A stretch of DNA of 64,000 nt from Holacanthus passer (taxonomy: Eukaryota; Chordata; Actinopteri; Pomacanthidae). Position 1 is the stretch's first letter, and each line of letters begins with the position of its first letter. This document shows positions 38,701 to 51,659 of the stretch, in pieces. The stretch spans positions 3,561,501-3,625,500 of the forward strand of contig JAFREQ010000024.1 in assembly GCA_025331565.1 (NCBI GenBank), read 5' to 3'. The notes under the pieces were generated by a model, which had not been told where the DNA came from, did not search any database, and saw only the letters and a list, made by a program, of their open reading frames with translations. The position numbers and the translations under genes were made by a program.

Positions 38701-41700
38701 TTAACCAAGGTTAAGGCAGGTGAATCTACCTCTTTGAGGTGGTCTGCGCTGCCCCAGGAGGCTGACCGCTGGTGAGGACTCCCCTGTTCTGCTCCCTCAT
38801 CAATCCAGAGACCTGGAGTCTGGAACACAGAAATACATGCTGACACATAACCACATGTTATACTATGCAAAACGCAACTCAGTGATACGTGTTCCAAATG
38901 TACTCAAAGACAGGAATGATGTACTCGCGTTCAAGAGCATAAACACAAGTTTCTATTCTGTGTTGAAGCAAAGATATCTAAATAGAATACCTTACATTAC
39001 CCTTAAAGCCTAAGATTAACTAACCTGCAGTTTGTGAGATTTGTTTATGTGGCAGGGTGGCCTCATGTTTACACAGATCAGATAAATGAAAGGTCACAGA
39101 TGTAGTCCTTGTTGAGTCTCGTTGAATATATGTCCATCAAAGGTCACATGTCTTATGAAATGTAATGTATTCATTTTATATATTTATTTGCAAATCACAG
39201 AAATACACAAACATTCACATACATACAAACACACTTTTACCTACATACTCAGATATACATGAATTTGAAGTAAAGAAAAGCTTGTGCAGGAGAAGTACAA
39301 AGCTAAAGGTTTATATAAAAAAAAAACACTCGATGAAGATAAAGAAAAGACAATGAACCACCTCACTGTGAAGTCACTCAGGATGTGAAAATCAAGTACA
39401 TACTTAAAATGTAAAATGTTTGGATAAGCAGTGGAGAAATATGCGAGTGAAAGCAGTAATGAGTGCCGTGTAGTCAAAAGTAAAAATCTGGAATCAATGA
39501 AAATGAAGAAAACAGTCATGAGATACCATCCCTGAGGAAAGCACTACATTCACCGGGAAAGTCATAGCATGCTTGATTGCTCCCATTAGTGAGTCGGGTT
39601 AAGATAAATACATCTGTGGCGGGGCATAAAACTCATTTTTCGTCCACAGGCAAAACCGACTAATACATTCCAAAATCCACCAGCCATTTAACAAGTCAAA
39701 CACAGTTCAAGAAAATAATTACAGGGCCATCAAATGATACACCTGCCAAGAAGAACACCTTGTCAGACGCATGTGACAATTACAAGGACTCTACTAGCAG
39801 CTGGTGTTAGTCAAGTTTCCACCTTTTCACCTTCAATAGTTTTAATTAGTCTACAAATTTGTATTACTATTCAGCCTGTGTATTACTGTGATTTGGTAGA
39901 ATGTGTGCAGCACAATTCTCGGCTTATACCAGGTCAACAGAGACATTTAGTGTTGTTAGTACACCAGTAAGAAAACATCTAATATACAAAACATCCTCTA
40001 CCAGAGAGCATAGAGGCAGTTCTGTCTCACTGAACATGTCTTTTAGACCTCTACTGCATAAACGAGGAAACGGTTAAGTTATGTAAATATATGCAGAAAC
40101 AGAAACAGACTGAGGACGTTTCATAGGGTTGTCTGAAACCACATACTTCCCCCTGATTATGCATATCAACAGTGCCTCTGGTCGTCAAACAAATCGTCAA
40201 ACATCTGACGTTTTATGGTCAGCACAGTGGTACGAAACATCTTAAATGTCAGTGTCTTCACACACTGCCTTATGTCTGACCCCACACTAACAGAAAAGCC
40301 TCTATGGCTCGCCAACTAATGCACAAGCCTTGCCCTATGATATGGAATATCACACTGTGAATAATGAGGAACACCCGTGAAGCCGTTTGCGCTGGATTGC
40401 TGGCGCTGGTTTCCCCAGAAAGGACAGCGAATTAAATGGGTGCTTGTGCTCTCATAAAGGGACCACTGTGCTTGGCCACGCTGGATGGCAGATGTGTAGC
40501 TAGCCTTTAGCATTAACATTTTGTGCATGGCCTATGGAATGGCTTGTGTTGTTTGATGCCACTGCCAAACATTGAGGGACTTGATGCTGCAGCCTAATCT
40601 GTTCATACAGAATGCAGATTGCTGTAAAAGGGCAGAGAGGCATTATGGAGTTGTGGACTTTGCCATTGAGGAAAAACTAAGTTCTCACAGATGTTGCATG
40701 ACGTCAAGTAGGGAATGCTACTTGTAACTCAGTGAAATGTGAAACGCTTTTATTTGGCAGTGAGTGATGTGTATAGGTTTTCACAGAACTGTGCAATACT
40801 GGCTAAAATGAAAACCACAATCATTTCACGCCACTGTGAAGCAACAAAGTTGGACATATTTCAACTCAATACCAATAATACAAATCATTTCAGTTATTTA
40901 CAAGTGATATGTTCTTTCATCTCCAAGTGTTGCTTCCTTCTCATTTTCATAAGCCTTAAAGCCTTGTTTAAATGAATGTGTACCTACTGTTAAAAGTGAT
41001 GACAGCAACTTTCAGTACACACAAAAAAACATAAATAGTTCAACAGTTCATGGAAGAATTTATCCTGCAGCTAGTTTCCTAGTATCCTAGCATTTTAGCC
41101 GACAAACAAACATCAGCTTATATAATTCAAATCCTAAGCACTCAATGTTTCAGACACAAAATTTACTCACTACATTGATCTTTTTGTTTTAAAGCCCAAG
41201 AAAGCAAATTACTTTAAATATGTCAACAGGCCACAGGTGTCATGGCAGGAGTTGTGTTTTTCTGTATGATGGATAGCTCAGTTTGCCATTGAATGCCTAA
41301 TTTTCCCCCAGGTATCCAGAGTAAGACAAGACAGTTAAAAATACTGCAGGCTATCTCTCTGTTCCCCCAAACACGTTGTCAGTTAACAAGAACAGCCACC
41401 TTTATTTACCTCAGAGGCCTTTTTATCATGCTAGCTCTTGAACTTCCGGCCAGAGTTGTGTGCTTTGTAGACATGTGTGCCAGGTGCTGCGCCTGATAAT
41501 GTACGGCTGTGAAGATAAAACTCTGTTACCGTAGCCTGCAGCTCGCTTCCCATTATGATTCCCACCCAAAGGGTTACATACAGGCAACATCCTCAAGAAT
41601 CCAGCTCTGTTCCAAAGCAGGAAATAATGACTGGGCTTCAATAGAACTGCAGTGGAATTTGTGCCGGTTTGTTTAGATTGCATGCTGAGACATGCGAGCA

Positions 41701-44700
41701 GAGTGCCACTGCTATCATTTGGTGGGGTTTAGAGATGAGGTGAACATGCTTTTGGATTTTGTGAGTTGACTTTGTGTATCTGTTCTCTCATGCATGTCTG
41801 AAACTCACGGAGTATTCCAGTAAATGGATAAATGTCTCTAAGACATCATTTTACATTAAGCTTCATATTCCAGGCCTATAATGAGATAGTTTGAGTAGAT
41901 TCACAGTAGAGTGATAAACAGAAGGCTAATTTGTTTAGTTGGCCTTTCTGTTTTTCTGATTACAAATACAGACTGACGAGTAGTTATTTCCTCTCACGCA
42001 GGCGCAGAATGTACATGCATGTCAGTGGTCAGCTGGCCATCGGCTGTAGTCTTTGTGTTGTGCTCAAGTGCAACTTTTACAGAAGACGCAAACTGTTTGA
42101 TCAGTCTGCTTTTGTCGGTGCTGGTTCTTTGAGGTCGGCTTGGTGTGTCAGGGCCCTAATCTTCATACAGACATTCTCTGTGTTCAGTAACCACAGGGCC
42201 TAGGGCACACAGACCTATCCCGGAACAGTGATTAGCATATGTATGGGCCCTCTGCTCCTCAACTCCCACACAAAAGGCAGGCGGGCCATGCAGCCATGAG
42301 GGCCAGGTGGTAAGCAGTGGGATTTCTCCTCGCCTCAGCCGTAGCCTGAGGGACAGGTGCAAACAACTTCACCTCCATGCAAGGCTACATTACAGCTCAA
42401 AGGAGAGGCTGTCTTGAACTTGTGCAATGCACAACAAAAGAGGCCAGGGACCTTTTGTCTGCTGCTTTCTGCTGTTGTTGTCTTATAAAAAGAGCTGGGC
42501 CCAGGCATAGCTTGTTAACAGGAAGTGGTCTCTGACTATCCTTGGGGGAGTTTGTGCATTTAATCGTTCAAGGACTGTCAATTGTGTCACACTCTCCCAC
42601 ATCATTACAACATAACCAAATGTTTTCCATCTAAAATTTCCACAGCACTGACAAACATAAATCTCTTAACTGGATATAAACTTTGGCCTTCAGATTTTTG
42701 CTGATAACAGCTGGGAAACATGGCTGAGGCCATGTCACTGCACTGTCACTACAGCAGTAGTGGCAAAAAACAGTAGGTCTACAAGATCAGTGTGTATACG
42801 TGCCCAGACGTTTCTGTGCAATGACATTTCTCAAGACGTGATAATTATCAAATTGATTTTTCCATACTGGTCCAGTCTCTCCTGGGCTGCACAGGAACCC
42901 TGTAATTAGAGGTGTTTACTCTGCATACAGCCACTTGAAAGAAGTCTTGCAAGGCCCTCTCACCACTTCCTCAGCCTACACACAAAGAAATGTGAGGCAA
43001 ATGAGGGGTTAAAGGGATGAAGCCCATGTAAATGAGGCTTGGCGGTCTTCATTCATTCAAGGCTTCTGTTAGCAAAGAGGGAGCAGCCCTTGTCATGATC
43101 ATACATAGCCAATATTCTTTCTTAACACCAACTCAAACCCCCACCCTCCCAAAAATTAGGCGCTTATAGAAATACTGCATTTAGTCACATGGCAAGATTA
43201 CTCTGTGGTCATGTGTAGGCTTCTATCCAGGAATAATGTGGTCAGGCTGACTGAGAAATCCATACATAGGTCTTATGAAGTGTTATAATGTATTAAAATG
43301 TTGTGCTGTGGGAGAATTTCTGAATATTTACAGCAAAGTCTATTAGGCCTGTATTGGCAGCAGCCTCCACCACCAGCCACCAGATTACTGTAACAAAATC
43401 CTTGGCTGCAGTTCGTAGATTTGTCTCCCTCACCAGCCACTATGACTGAAACCAACAATTATTTGGAAGTACCATCATTTGCTTGGAGAAAGGTTAAAGT
43501 GGGTGTTGAATTTGGGGATTTACCAGACACTCTGGCCTGAGTGTGGGCTATATGGCATTAAAATAAGACATTATTTTAAAGGTATATTTGCTTTTGTCAA
43601 ACTTAAAACTAACTTCAACTCGATGCAGACCATACAACAGTTCATGATTATCAAACAAACTTCAGACTGGTGTTTTTTGTGCAGTGAGCTTTTCCTCACA
43701 CGTCCACTCCTAGATATGACTGATTAAGACATTTGACTCTACTTTGCCAAGAAGATTTTTCCCCTAACATTGCAACGTGCTTCTCTGATTAATCACCATA
43801 AAGTGAATGTACACTATGATGATCAATCATTCCCAACTGCTGAACTAGAGTTAGATACAGTTTAAAACATTGTGAAATGGGAATACAGAATGAGGGAAAA
43901 AAAACTTCCAGTGCCAGCAGCCCCTCCCACTTTGCAACACTATTATCATGAATAATGATATGGCCCATCCTCATTCAGGTCTATATCCAAGACAGTGTTG
44001 TTCTTCTGTACGGTATGTACCTGTGTGGCTTTGTCTTTCATACAGGAAGGGTAGGGTCCATGGGAGTCCCGAGGCCACTGGCCGGTGAGGTATGGCCCTG
44101 TGATGGCGTCCAGGGAAGATGTTCGCCGGATGGCTGTGGAACTCCGAACCTGTAACTTGGACCTTTCTGCTGTGGGAAAGAATGAAGAAATACGATTAGG
44201 CACACACACACACACACACACCCAGGCAGGCGTCAACACCAACTGAGCAATACTCCCCTACAGCCTAAAGGCATCTTTGACATTAGATGAGCCAACTTTC
44301 TTGATTGTGTCAATAAAAGTTCAATATACAGTATTAAAATGTCACTGGGTCATAAATCTCTGAGTACAAATGTGTAGCCCAGCACTGGGGGCCATATTTT
44401 GAGTTGCAAATAACTCTTAATGGTTTACATTTTTCACCTGAAATGAAAAGATATGCATAATCAAAGCCTTTTACTGTCAAAATGATTTTCTTGGTCTGTT
44501 TGTTTTAATTACGTGCAGCTGGACAAAATAGGGGATTGTAGGTAGATCTTTGCATTCTAAGAATTCAAATATATTTCAGTCAATGACAGAATGAATTGCT
44601 ACTCAGGTTGAAAATGTAAAATCTCTAAGAATAATACATTATAATCAACACTTTGCCCTCATCTCTGTTAACTACTGCTATCAACTGTGTTTTATTGAGA

Positions 44701-47700
44701 CAAGACCTTGTCTTGCAATCTCTTCTTGTTTTGAAAGTGTGGACAATTTTTCTAATCTCATAAGTATTAGTGCAGGGCAAACAGCAGGCTTGAGAGCTGA
44801 GGCCTGAAGCAAACGTAAATGGCTGAGCAGGAGTATCTGATGTTATGAGAGCAGTCTGCTGTGAGCCAGCACAGTTAAGCACACACCACCCACATAAGAA
44901 CTCATAAACAACCACAACACAATGCACATCAATACTGCCTGCATCCACTCAACATTCCTGCAGTGACACGCAGTGAAAAAAAAAAGAAAAACAAAACATG
45001 CAAACAAAAAGACACCAGCTTGAGACTAGCATGAGATTGCAGTAAGAGGTGGATTAAATGTATTAGCCTCAATTACACTGTGTGTTTACTTAAAGTAAAT
45101 GAAGGCTTCTTCATTTCTGTATCACAGACAGATTAAAAGGAGCAGCATGATGATGAGGAAACATGCTCATTTGCTCCATTCCTTGTCGGAGAGGGCTAAG
45201 GCAGAGGCCTTTCCAACATGAACACACAAACTAACACGCACAGACTTAACTATCTGCATGAGGCACCCCTCTCCTAGCAGAACTACACAGCCATTCATTG
45301 TTGTTCTTTGTCCATAGAATACACAGGCCTACCCACCCAAAGGTATTGCCTAAGTAAGCTTACTGGGCTACAGTAAAATTCCCTGAAGCATTGTAGACAA
45401 AGGAAGCAGGCTAAATTTCCATCAATATTGATATAAGCCAAGCCAGTGCTCTCAGAACTGGGATTGTGGTTATTTTCCATCGTCTCCCCACTTGCCAGAC
45501 TAGAATAATCTCCTGATGAGAAAAAAGAAACAGTGTGAAAGAAGCCAAGACATCAAAGCAGTCCATCTGCTGATTTCAGGGATGAGTGAGTGGTGTATGT
45601 GATATTAAAGGAATATTTTCAGGTTGAATTTTAATGAGAACTTTCCTTCACCGGGCATTCGGCAAGCTTTGAAAATATCTCTGCATTTCCAGGGATAAAT
45701 GGGTGGTTTATTAACTGTAGAGCCGAGGCAAATGTGAAAACAAACATGTGGTCCAAATCAGTAAACCATAGCAGCATGGTTTCCTGTAGGTTTTCACAAG
45801 GCCGTATGACACTGGTTGAAAGGAAAGTCACAATAATTTGGCTTCATCTCATGATCACAGAACAAAATCACTTTTTATTTATCTCACAAAGGCTCGAGTA
45901 AATGAAACCTGGTAGGGCTTATGAATCATTTTAACAGACATGTACTGTACATGGTCTTAGACATATTTAATTCAGTTCAATTCCACTGTATTGTAGCTGC
46001 TCAGACAACCTACACAGTGAATAATGAAACATGGAACTGCCTACTCTCTGTGCAAGCTTGGTCATGATTAAGAAGAGGTGCAAGGAGAAAATATAAACAA
46101 TGGATTCAGTGTCTGATTATACTGATACTACTTAATGCTTCATCCTTAAATGACTAATATTACTGATTATTTGCCAAACTTGTATCATTATTATTCACTC
46201 TATTACACAAACGACTGATACAACTGATATGATTATAAATTCTGTAAATACTTATGATACTGTGTGTTTATATACTATATTATATAAATAAGGCACATTA
46301 CATATCATTGAATCAAACACCTGATCATACAGTCATGCGGGTTGGGGGGTGGGGGGTGGGGGTGTCTTTAACCACGAGGCCAGCCTGCAGTTCATATTGC
46401 AATAATGTTCTACATTAGTTGCTCAAGCTCAAAGTGTGTTAATTGCAAGCAGCAATTTCAGCAGTGACTAAATGATGAATGATGATATTAATCTTGGCCA
46501 TGAGCTTTTACATTTATGAGTTTCAGCACCTGTCCCTCAGCTGGTCAGGAAATGGCTTGTTAGGATTATTAGCATCAGACAATGAATCCAGTGGGCCCCT
46601 CCCACAACAAGCTAGCTTGGACTAGTTTGATTGTACGTAAACCAACGTATGAGGAACATGTGCTTACGATTCGAACTTTCATAACTGAGAAGTGAAGAAT
46701 GAGCAAACGTTAACATCAAAGTTAAGGTTCAACCAGATGCAAAACAGTCAGTTATGCACAGGCTGACATAACTACAGAAAACACAGCACGGTTCCACCAG
46801 GGTCGACGGATTTGGACAACACTCTCATTTTCACATTTGGTCCTACTCTGCAGTTTGAATGGGTGACAATGAAGCAGAGCTGTTTCAGCACAGCTGGCAC
46901 TTTGACAGGGAGCGGGACATTCATTGTTGGGACAGTGTGGTAAGAGAATGATGTCATGCTGGTGAACCTAAAAGGTCATGATGTGGAATATAATACCCTT
47001 CACTCTGTCCTTCATCATCAGGCTATGATCTGTTTGAACACCAGTGCAGTCCATTACCAGCATGGCATTGTCTGGCACTAACATTGATGGTACTGTAAGG
47101 CACTTCAGACTAAATTCACCACCAAATGGCAAGTATTATGTCTGTGAGTGGGTTCAAAGTACCTCAATGAATGAGAAATTACAAAGTGCAGAGCCTACTG
47201 CCCCAGTCACATCAAGCTGGGCTGCTGTGATGAAAGATGAAGATGGCCAACATGCTCACATTGTTAGGCTTGTTTGCTTCTTCATACATGCATGTCAGTT
47301 TGCATTTTTTGACTGCTAGCAGCCAGCAATCCTACACTGATATGATCATAGTCGTCATCTGAGGCCTCTTATGCGTGTTTGGGCTGTGAGGTCACAGTGA
47401 TGAAGGGGGTCAAGTCTCCATCATCACCACTGACATGGGACTCTAGTCTGGGTTAGAGGTCGTCTCTTTCAGAGGACTGAGGTATGCATGGCATGCCACT
47501 GGGGTGGGAAATCAACACCAACCGCTAGCCAAACACGGGTGAAATTAGTTGTGTCTAGTAAGTCTGCCTACTCAGTTGTTGTGGAAGAGACTTCGTTTCC
47601 TGCCTCGCATGGTACACTGGTCAAGGTTGGAGGTCATCTCATTCAAAGAGCTGAGGAATGTGAAGCACGTCACGAACATTAAATTCCCCTCACAACTCCA

Positions 47701-49100
47701 CAATAACTACCATGCTGCATTGAGACAAAGGGGCTGCCATTTTGGTTAAAGGTAAGCGGGAGAAGCTATTAAAGGTGACTAATGAAGGTAGCAGTGATCC
47801 AGTTGTGTGGCCTGTTGCGATTTGTGACTTGTTAATGTCAGCAGGTACAGAGCACTAATTGTGATGAGAATACCTGGTGCTTTTCATGGCAACTGAGGCA
47901 GAGTCAGAAAGACCCAGTGGGGTTAACAGAACTAAAATGAGTCTGTCTCTAGATGCTGGAAAAGCAAGCTGTATTCACACACTTCCATATCACAATGTGC
48001 CTCAAACACTCCCCAGATAGTGTGTGGTTATGTGTGTGTTGCACATAAAACACAGGGTTTACAGAAGAAAACAAGCTAGGCAAAAAATGCAGCTGTGGCC
48101 TATGAGAGGATCCTGCAACCAGTCTGAAAAAACAGCCACGGTGTCGATATTTGGCAAGACAGCCTGTCACATAAATAAGATTTAGAAGGAAAGACGGATT
48201 TAGGGCTGCCTGGACTCTTGTGTCCTGCCTCAGTTTGTCTGCAGATCACTTCCAAGGAGCAGCTGAGCATGACATGACACGACACAGCACTTGCCTCTGT
48301 TAGCCATGTGTATGGCAACATGTTGAGACTCAGCATATGTTCTGAATATGCAGTCTGCTATATGCTGCATGTATGGAGCGAGGTCAGAACAGGCAACACC
48401 TGACCACTGGCTCAGCTCTGCTCCTGCTGGGACTGACGTGGCCCCTTTTACAACTGAGAGCATGTCTTTCTGCCAAATCTCTCCTCGCCCTCTGTCAAAA
48501 GTCCATAGGAAATAAAAGAGCCAATGGTGCACTTATTCTCTTTATGAGGGCCTAATTGTGTAATTGAACAATAGGCTAAACAGTTAATGCATCAACCTTG
48601 TGCAAAGTGCCAACCTTGTTCCAGACCTACAAGCTACCATCTATAATATAATATTGGACCCATTTACATAACTAAGATATTCAAATGTAACTGTAAATGA
48701 CTACATATAATAGTCAGTGTCACAGAAAAGTTATGAGACGACACCAGCACGTGGTAGCCTGGCATTTCTTGGCCTATTCATGACAAATCAGCTGAATATG
48801 AGTGTTTTTACCTCTGGAAACTGGAGAATCAGGGGGGCAAGAGGAGTCCTTATTTTCTGGGGACAGTCTTTGCTTAGCATTCGCACTTCCTGGACTGAGC
48901 GTGGGGCTGGAGGGGGGACTGGAGCCCCGGCTGTTCGTGGCCCCTCCGTACAGGCTCTGCGCCCGCGTCGGGCTGCTCTGACCCGCACGCAGGAGCTGGT
49001 AGGGCACGGTGGCACGGATGGGGTGCAGACGGCAGCCGGGGGAGCCCGCATTGCTGCGTCTCACCCTGGGCTGTTGAAGAGAGTTACTGGGCGCTGACAT
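32762..49100 (-). CDS. glcci1: Glucocorticoid-induced transcript 1 (FAM117 family)
   Basis: GLCCI1 is a phosphoprotein of the FAM117 family with no known enzymatic domain. Human variants are linked to steroid response in asthma, and it matters in kidney podocytes. Eight coding exons on the minus strand join to 483 codons: 48812-49100, 44021-44166, 38730-38819, 36776-36901, 35784-35921, 34212-34401, 33454-33574 and 32762-33113. Family marks in order are VRRSNAGSP and HPIRATVPYQLLR near the N-terminus, IRRTSSLDAITGPYLTGQW, HQRSASWGSADHLKE leading into a basic coiled coil (QIAKLRLQLQRSKQ), DGRRAPFPPHHY, and [20 protein letters not shown]. The exon at 33454 uses the GTAAGT donor two bases after a weaker GT; only this keeps frame. 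NAGNAG acceptors at 44166/44169 and 36901 can add or drop one residue. After FCPVKLL the tail is Ser/Thr/Asp-rich and unlike the human tail. N-terminal poly-serine of human is absent. Confidence 0.93.
34575..34668. repeat. SINE tail-like fragment in glcci1 intron
   Basis: The string 'ctgggttaagagcatcagctaa' resembles the tail of fish tRNA SINEs, as does the preceding 'cagctacctgctaactcactgg'. The tRNA-like head is missing. Confidence 0.3.
38820..44020. other. glcci1 intron 2, no gene seen
   Basis: Intron DNA without a supportable gene on either strand. A second full CRE palindrome, TGACGTCA, lies at 40699-40706. No family repeat was clear. Confidence 0.5.
44170..48811. other. glcci1 intron 1, no gene seen
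   Basis: This intron contains a CA run (about 44200-44220), a G-rich run (46339-46362) and a pair of direct repeats (47458-47493 and 47630-47667). Open frames within it are short and not recognisable. Confidence 0.5.
46339..46362 (+). other. Strong G-quadruplex motif
   Basis: Four G runs of 3, 6, 6 and 5 bases are separated by loops of 2, 1 and 1 bases. Such short loops favour a very stable parallel quadruplex on the plus strand, which is the non-transcribed template partner for glcci1. In the glcci1 transcript the run is C-rich. Confidence 0.7.
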
Positions 49101-49249
49101 CCTCCGAAACTGGCTGTAAATTCCTACCGCAGGAAGAGAGACGAAGCTCCGGAGCTGCTGTTTCTCTGCCGGAGGAACCGTAAGATAAACATTAGCCTGC
49201 TAGCAAAAAAAAAATGTTAGCTTCCTTTTTTAAAAAAAAATTTCAACTC

Positions 49250-49570
49250 ATTAGCTCGAAGGAAAAAGGAGCTTCAACGCGCTTTATTTGGTGAAAACTT
49301 ACCTGTAAGATACTAACGCATGCCGACGTGAGCTGTAATCATGGTAGAAGTAACTTTAAAAGTAGTTTTTGAGACTTCTCGGAAGGTTTAATTCGTGTTT
49401 TCCATCATGTCCACTCGCTCTAAATGACAGTTTGTTTCAACCAGACGACTGGCTGATGCGTGTGGGCGGGACACGCTGCTCACTCCTCAGCTTGTGATTG
49501 GACAGAGTCGTCGTACAGTACCGTCGCTGATTGGTCCGAGCTGGTGTATGGATCGTACTTTAAACCAATC
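49250..49570 (-). promoter_or_regulatory. glcci1: glcci1 promoter and 5' untranslated exon
   Basis: On the minus strand, three CCAAT boxes (ATTGG at 49497-49501 and 49529-49533; and CCAAT on the plus strand at 49564-49568) precede a likely untranslated exon ending in cttacag followed by GTAAGT near 49311. The initiator ATG is downstream at 49098-49100. No TATA box is obvious. The acceptor for the coding exon is not clear. Confidence 0.45.
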
Positions 49571-49725
49571 AGGATAGAAATGTGTTATTAGGATAAGTAA
49601 AGTTTTTATTTTGTAAAATTAAGATGTGAAAATATTTTTCAGTGTTTGTCATGAAATTCGCCTTTGTACTATATCAAATATATATTAGAGTATAAACTTA
49701 TCACCAAATACATATTTACAAATGA

Positions 49726-50305
49726 CTCACCACAATGTCCATTAGAAGATGTTCAGGAGCTTTCGAGTTTCATCTTCCTCAGTAGATGTGGTTTGCCAAG
49801 TCAACGTGGAAATGTAGATGTTCAATTTCCTTGTGTTTCCACTGAGCACAACTAATGAAGCTTTTAAAGAGGTCATTGATTCCAGCATCGTATACACAGT
49901 AACAGTTTGACATGTACATAGAAACTACACCTTATTGTTCATGTACTGTTTATATTCATATCTACTTCCTGTACATAATAGTAAAATGTTTGTTTCCTTA
50001 TCTTTGTTTAACCTTGTCCTTGTGTGAGTTGTATGCCTACATGTACCTTCCTGTACATTTATGCTGTATTCATACACTTAATCATATTTGGCCAATAAGG
50101 TTGAGTCAGGTTGTGGTGAGATTGTTGATTAACAGCTGCTTTCAAAGGTCAAGAGTGCATTTAAATACATTCAAATAATGTAAATGAGTCCATTTGCTGA
50201 GGAAGATTGTGATGAGATCGAAAGCTCCAGATCAGCTACTAATGGACATTGTGGTGAGATTGTTGCTTCAGCTGCTGTTTCCAAGGTCAAGAATGAACTT
50301 TCAAT
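49726..50305. repeat. Inverted-repeat element with internal direct repeat
   Basis: The left arm (49726-49785, with caatgtccattagaagatg and gagctttcgagtttcatctt) reads, on the other strand, like the right arm (50199-50262, with ctgaggaagat, gatcgaaagctcc and ctaatggacattgtggtgag). A block 'gtggtgagattgttg...cagctgct' followed by 'aaggtcaaga' occurs twice, at about 50113-50152 and 50248-50293. This is a MITE-like or foldback structure with no gene. Confidence 0.55.
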
Positions 50306-51640
50306 CGAATAAGTAGCCATTTATTGCTCATCTAATTCCGAGGCCCAAAATCTATTGTTTTTCCCTGATGCCCATCTTTTTGCCAGCATTGATAATATGA
50401 GGTTCTGTGGGAGTTCCCATGGGAGAATAATGTGTGACTCAATGTTTTAAAGCAAAGATAAAGAATGCACATGACAGAAAACCCACGCCATCTGTGTCTA
50501 TGAAACATAATATAAACTATGTAAACATATGGAAAACACTCCATTCAGCAGCGCTCCAATTTGTCAGTCGGAATTTATTTAAAAGGCAAACACAAGAAAC
50601 ACTGAAAGGATGAAATTCCAGCCACCCTGTTTTGCGGGACGCTACACGGCTCGCCAATTTGTCAGCTCCACTCCAAAATAGTTCACAAAAGGGCATGCAG
50701 GCCTATAAAACCTCCCACACCGGGAAGAGATCCTGGTGAAAGCGGCATACAGTAGCTCCTGTGGCCCCCCTCCTCCTCACCTCCTCCCTACTCCATGACT
50801 AAGTGATTTAGCCAGCTCTGGTGCAGGCCGCCTCTCACTTACAATGCCTCCCTAGGTTAGTGACAGAGCGGGGAGGGTGGCAGAGAAAGAGAAAAAACCC
50901 ATTTACAATGCGGCTTACACACGGCCGTCCCCCCACAGACGGCGCCCATCATTGGATTGATGTGTGGTATGCATAGTTTTTGGTTGCAATTTGGGCACCA
51001 GAGAGAGGGAGAAAGAAAGAGAGGGCAAGTCTGTGTATGTCGGAGGGTGTTGGAGGGGAGGGGGTCCGGGGCTCAGGCTGTCTGTTCTCTCGCCCTCTCT
51101 TTGAGTCAATAGTGTTCCGGCAGCTGAGGTTCTTTATGAGGGGAACAATCTGGAGGGTCTTGTCAGAGTGCCGAGCAGCTGCTGTTTTCTGGCGAGCTTC
51201 TTTCATGGACCACAGGCCTGGAGTGGGCTGGTGAATACAGACGCACCCTCCCACCCTCGTCCTCCTCGCCCACCGCCACCCCTACCTTCTCCAATTCCTC
51301 ATCCTCGCCCCCCAAAGCCACCCCACACACTGGAAGCCCTCCCGCACAATGCCAGACGAAGAGTGGCACAGAGGAACATGAAGAGAGCAAGAGAGTGTTG
51401 TTATTGTGCGCTAGACTCCGCTCCATCACCCGGGGTACCGTCCTTCACCCCGAACAATGCTTTCATGAGGTATGTGAAGATCCTTTCGAAAGACAAACAT
51501 AGATGTTAAATAGCGTATTAAAGCACAAACCACAAAATACAGCTCAGACATACTGGCACCTGTGATCACATCTTTACAGCCTGAAGTGTGAGAGGACATT
51601 TAATTTTTTTAATAGATCATAACAAAACCACAAGTGTGAT
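50306..51640. other. Gene-free stretch between glcci1 and mios
   Basis: No gene is supported. A moderately GC-rich part (about 50600-51450) has CT- and GA-rich runs and several open frames of proline-rich chance composition. It could hold regulatory DNA. No umad1 or rpa3 coding sequence was recognised here. Confidence 0.45.
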
Positions 51641-51659
51641 TCAGGTTAGATTGAAAGAG

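Noticed and set aside
47044..47319. A 91-codon open frame in glcci1 intron 1
   Set aside because: No recognisable domain and no supporting signals. Long open frames are expected now and then in introns of this size.
51168..51509. A proline-rich open frame of 113 codons near 51.2-51.5 kb
   Set aside because: It arises from CCT/CTC low-complexity DNA, has overlapping open frames on both strands and no known similarity.
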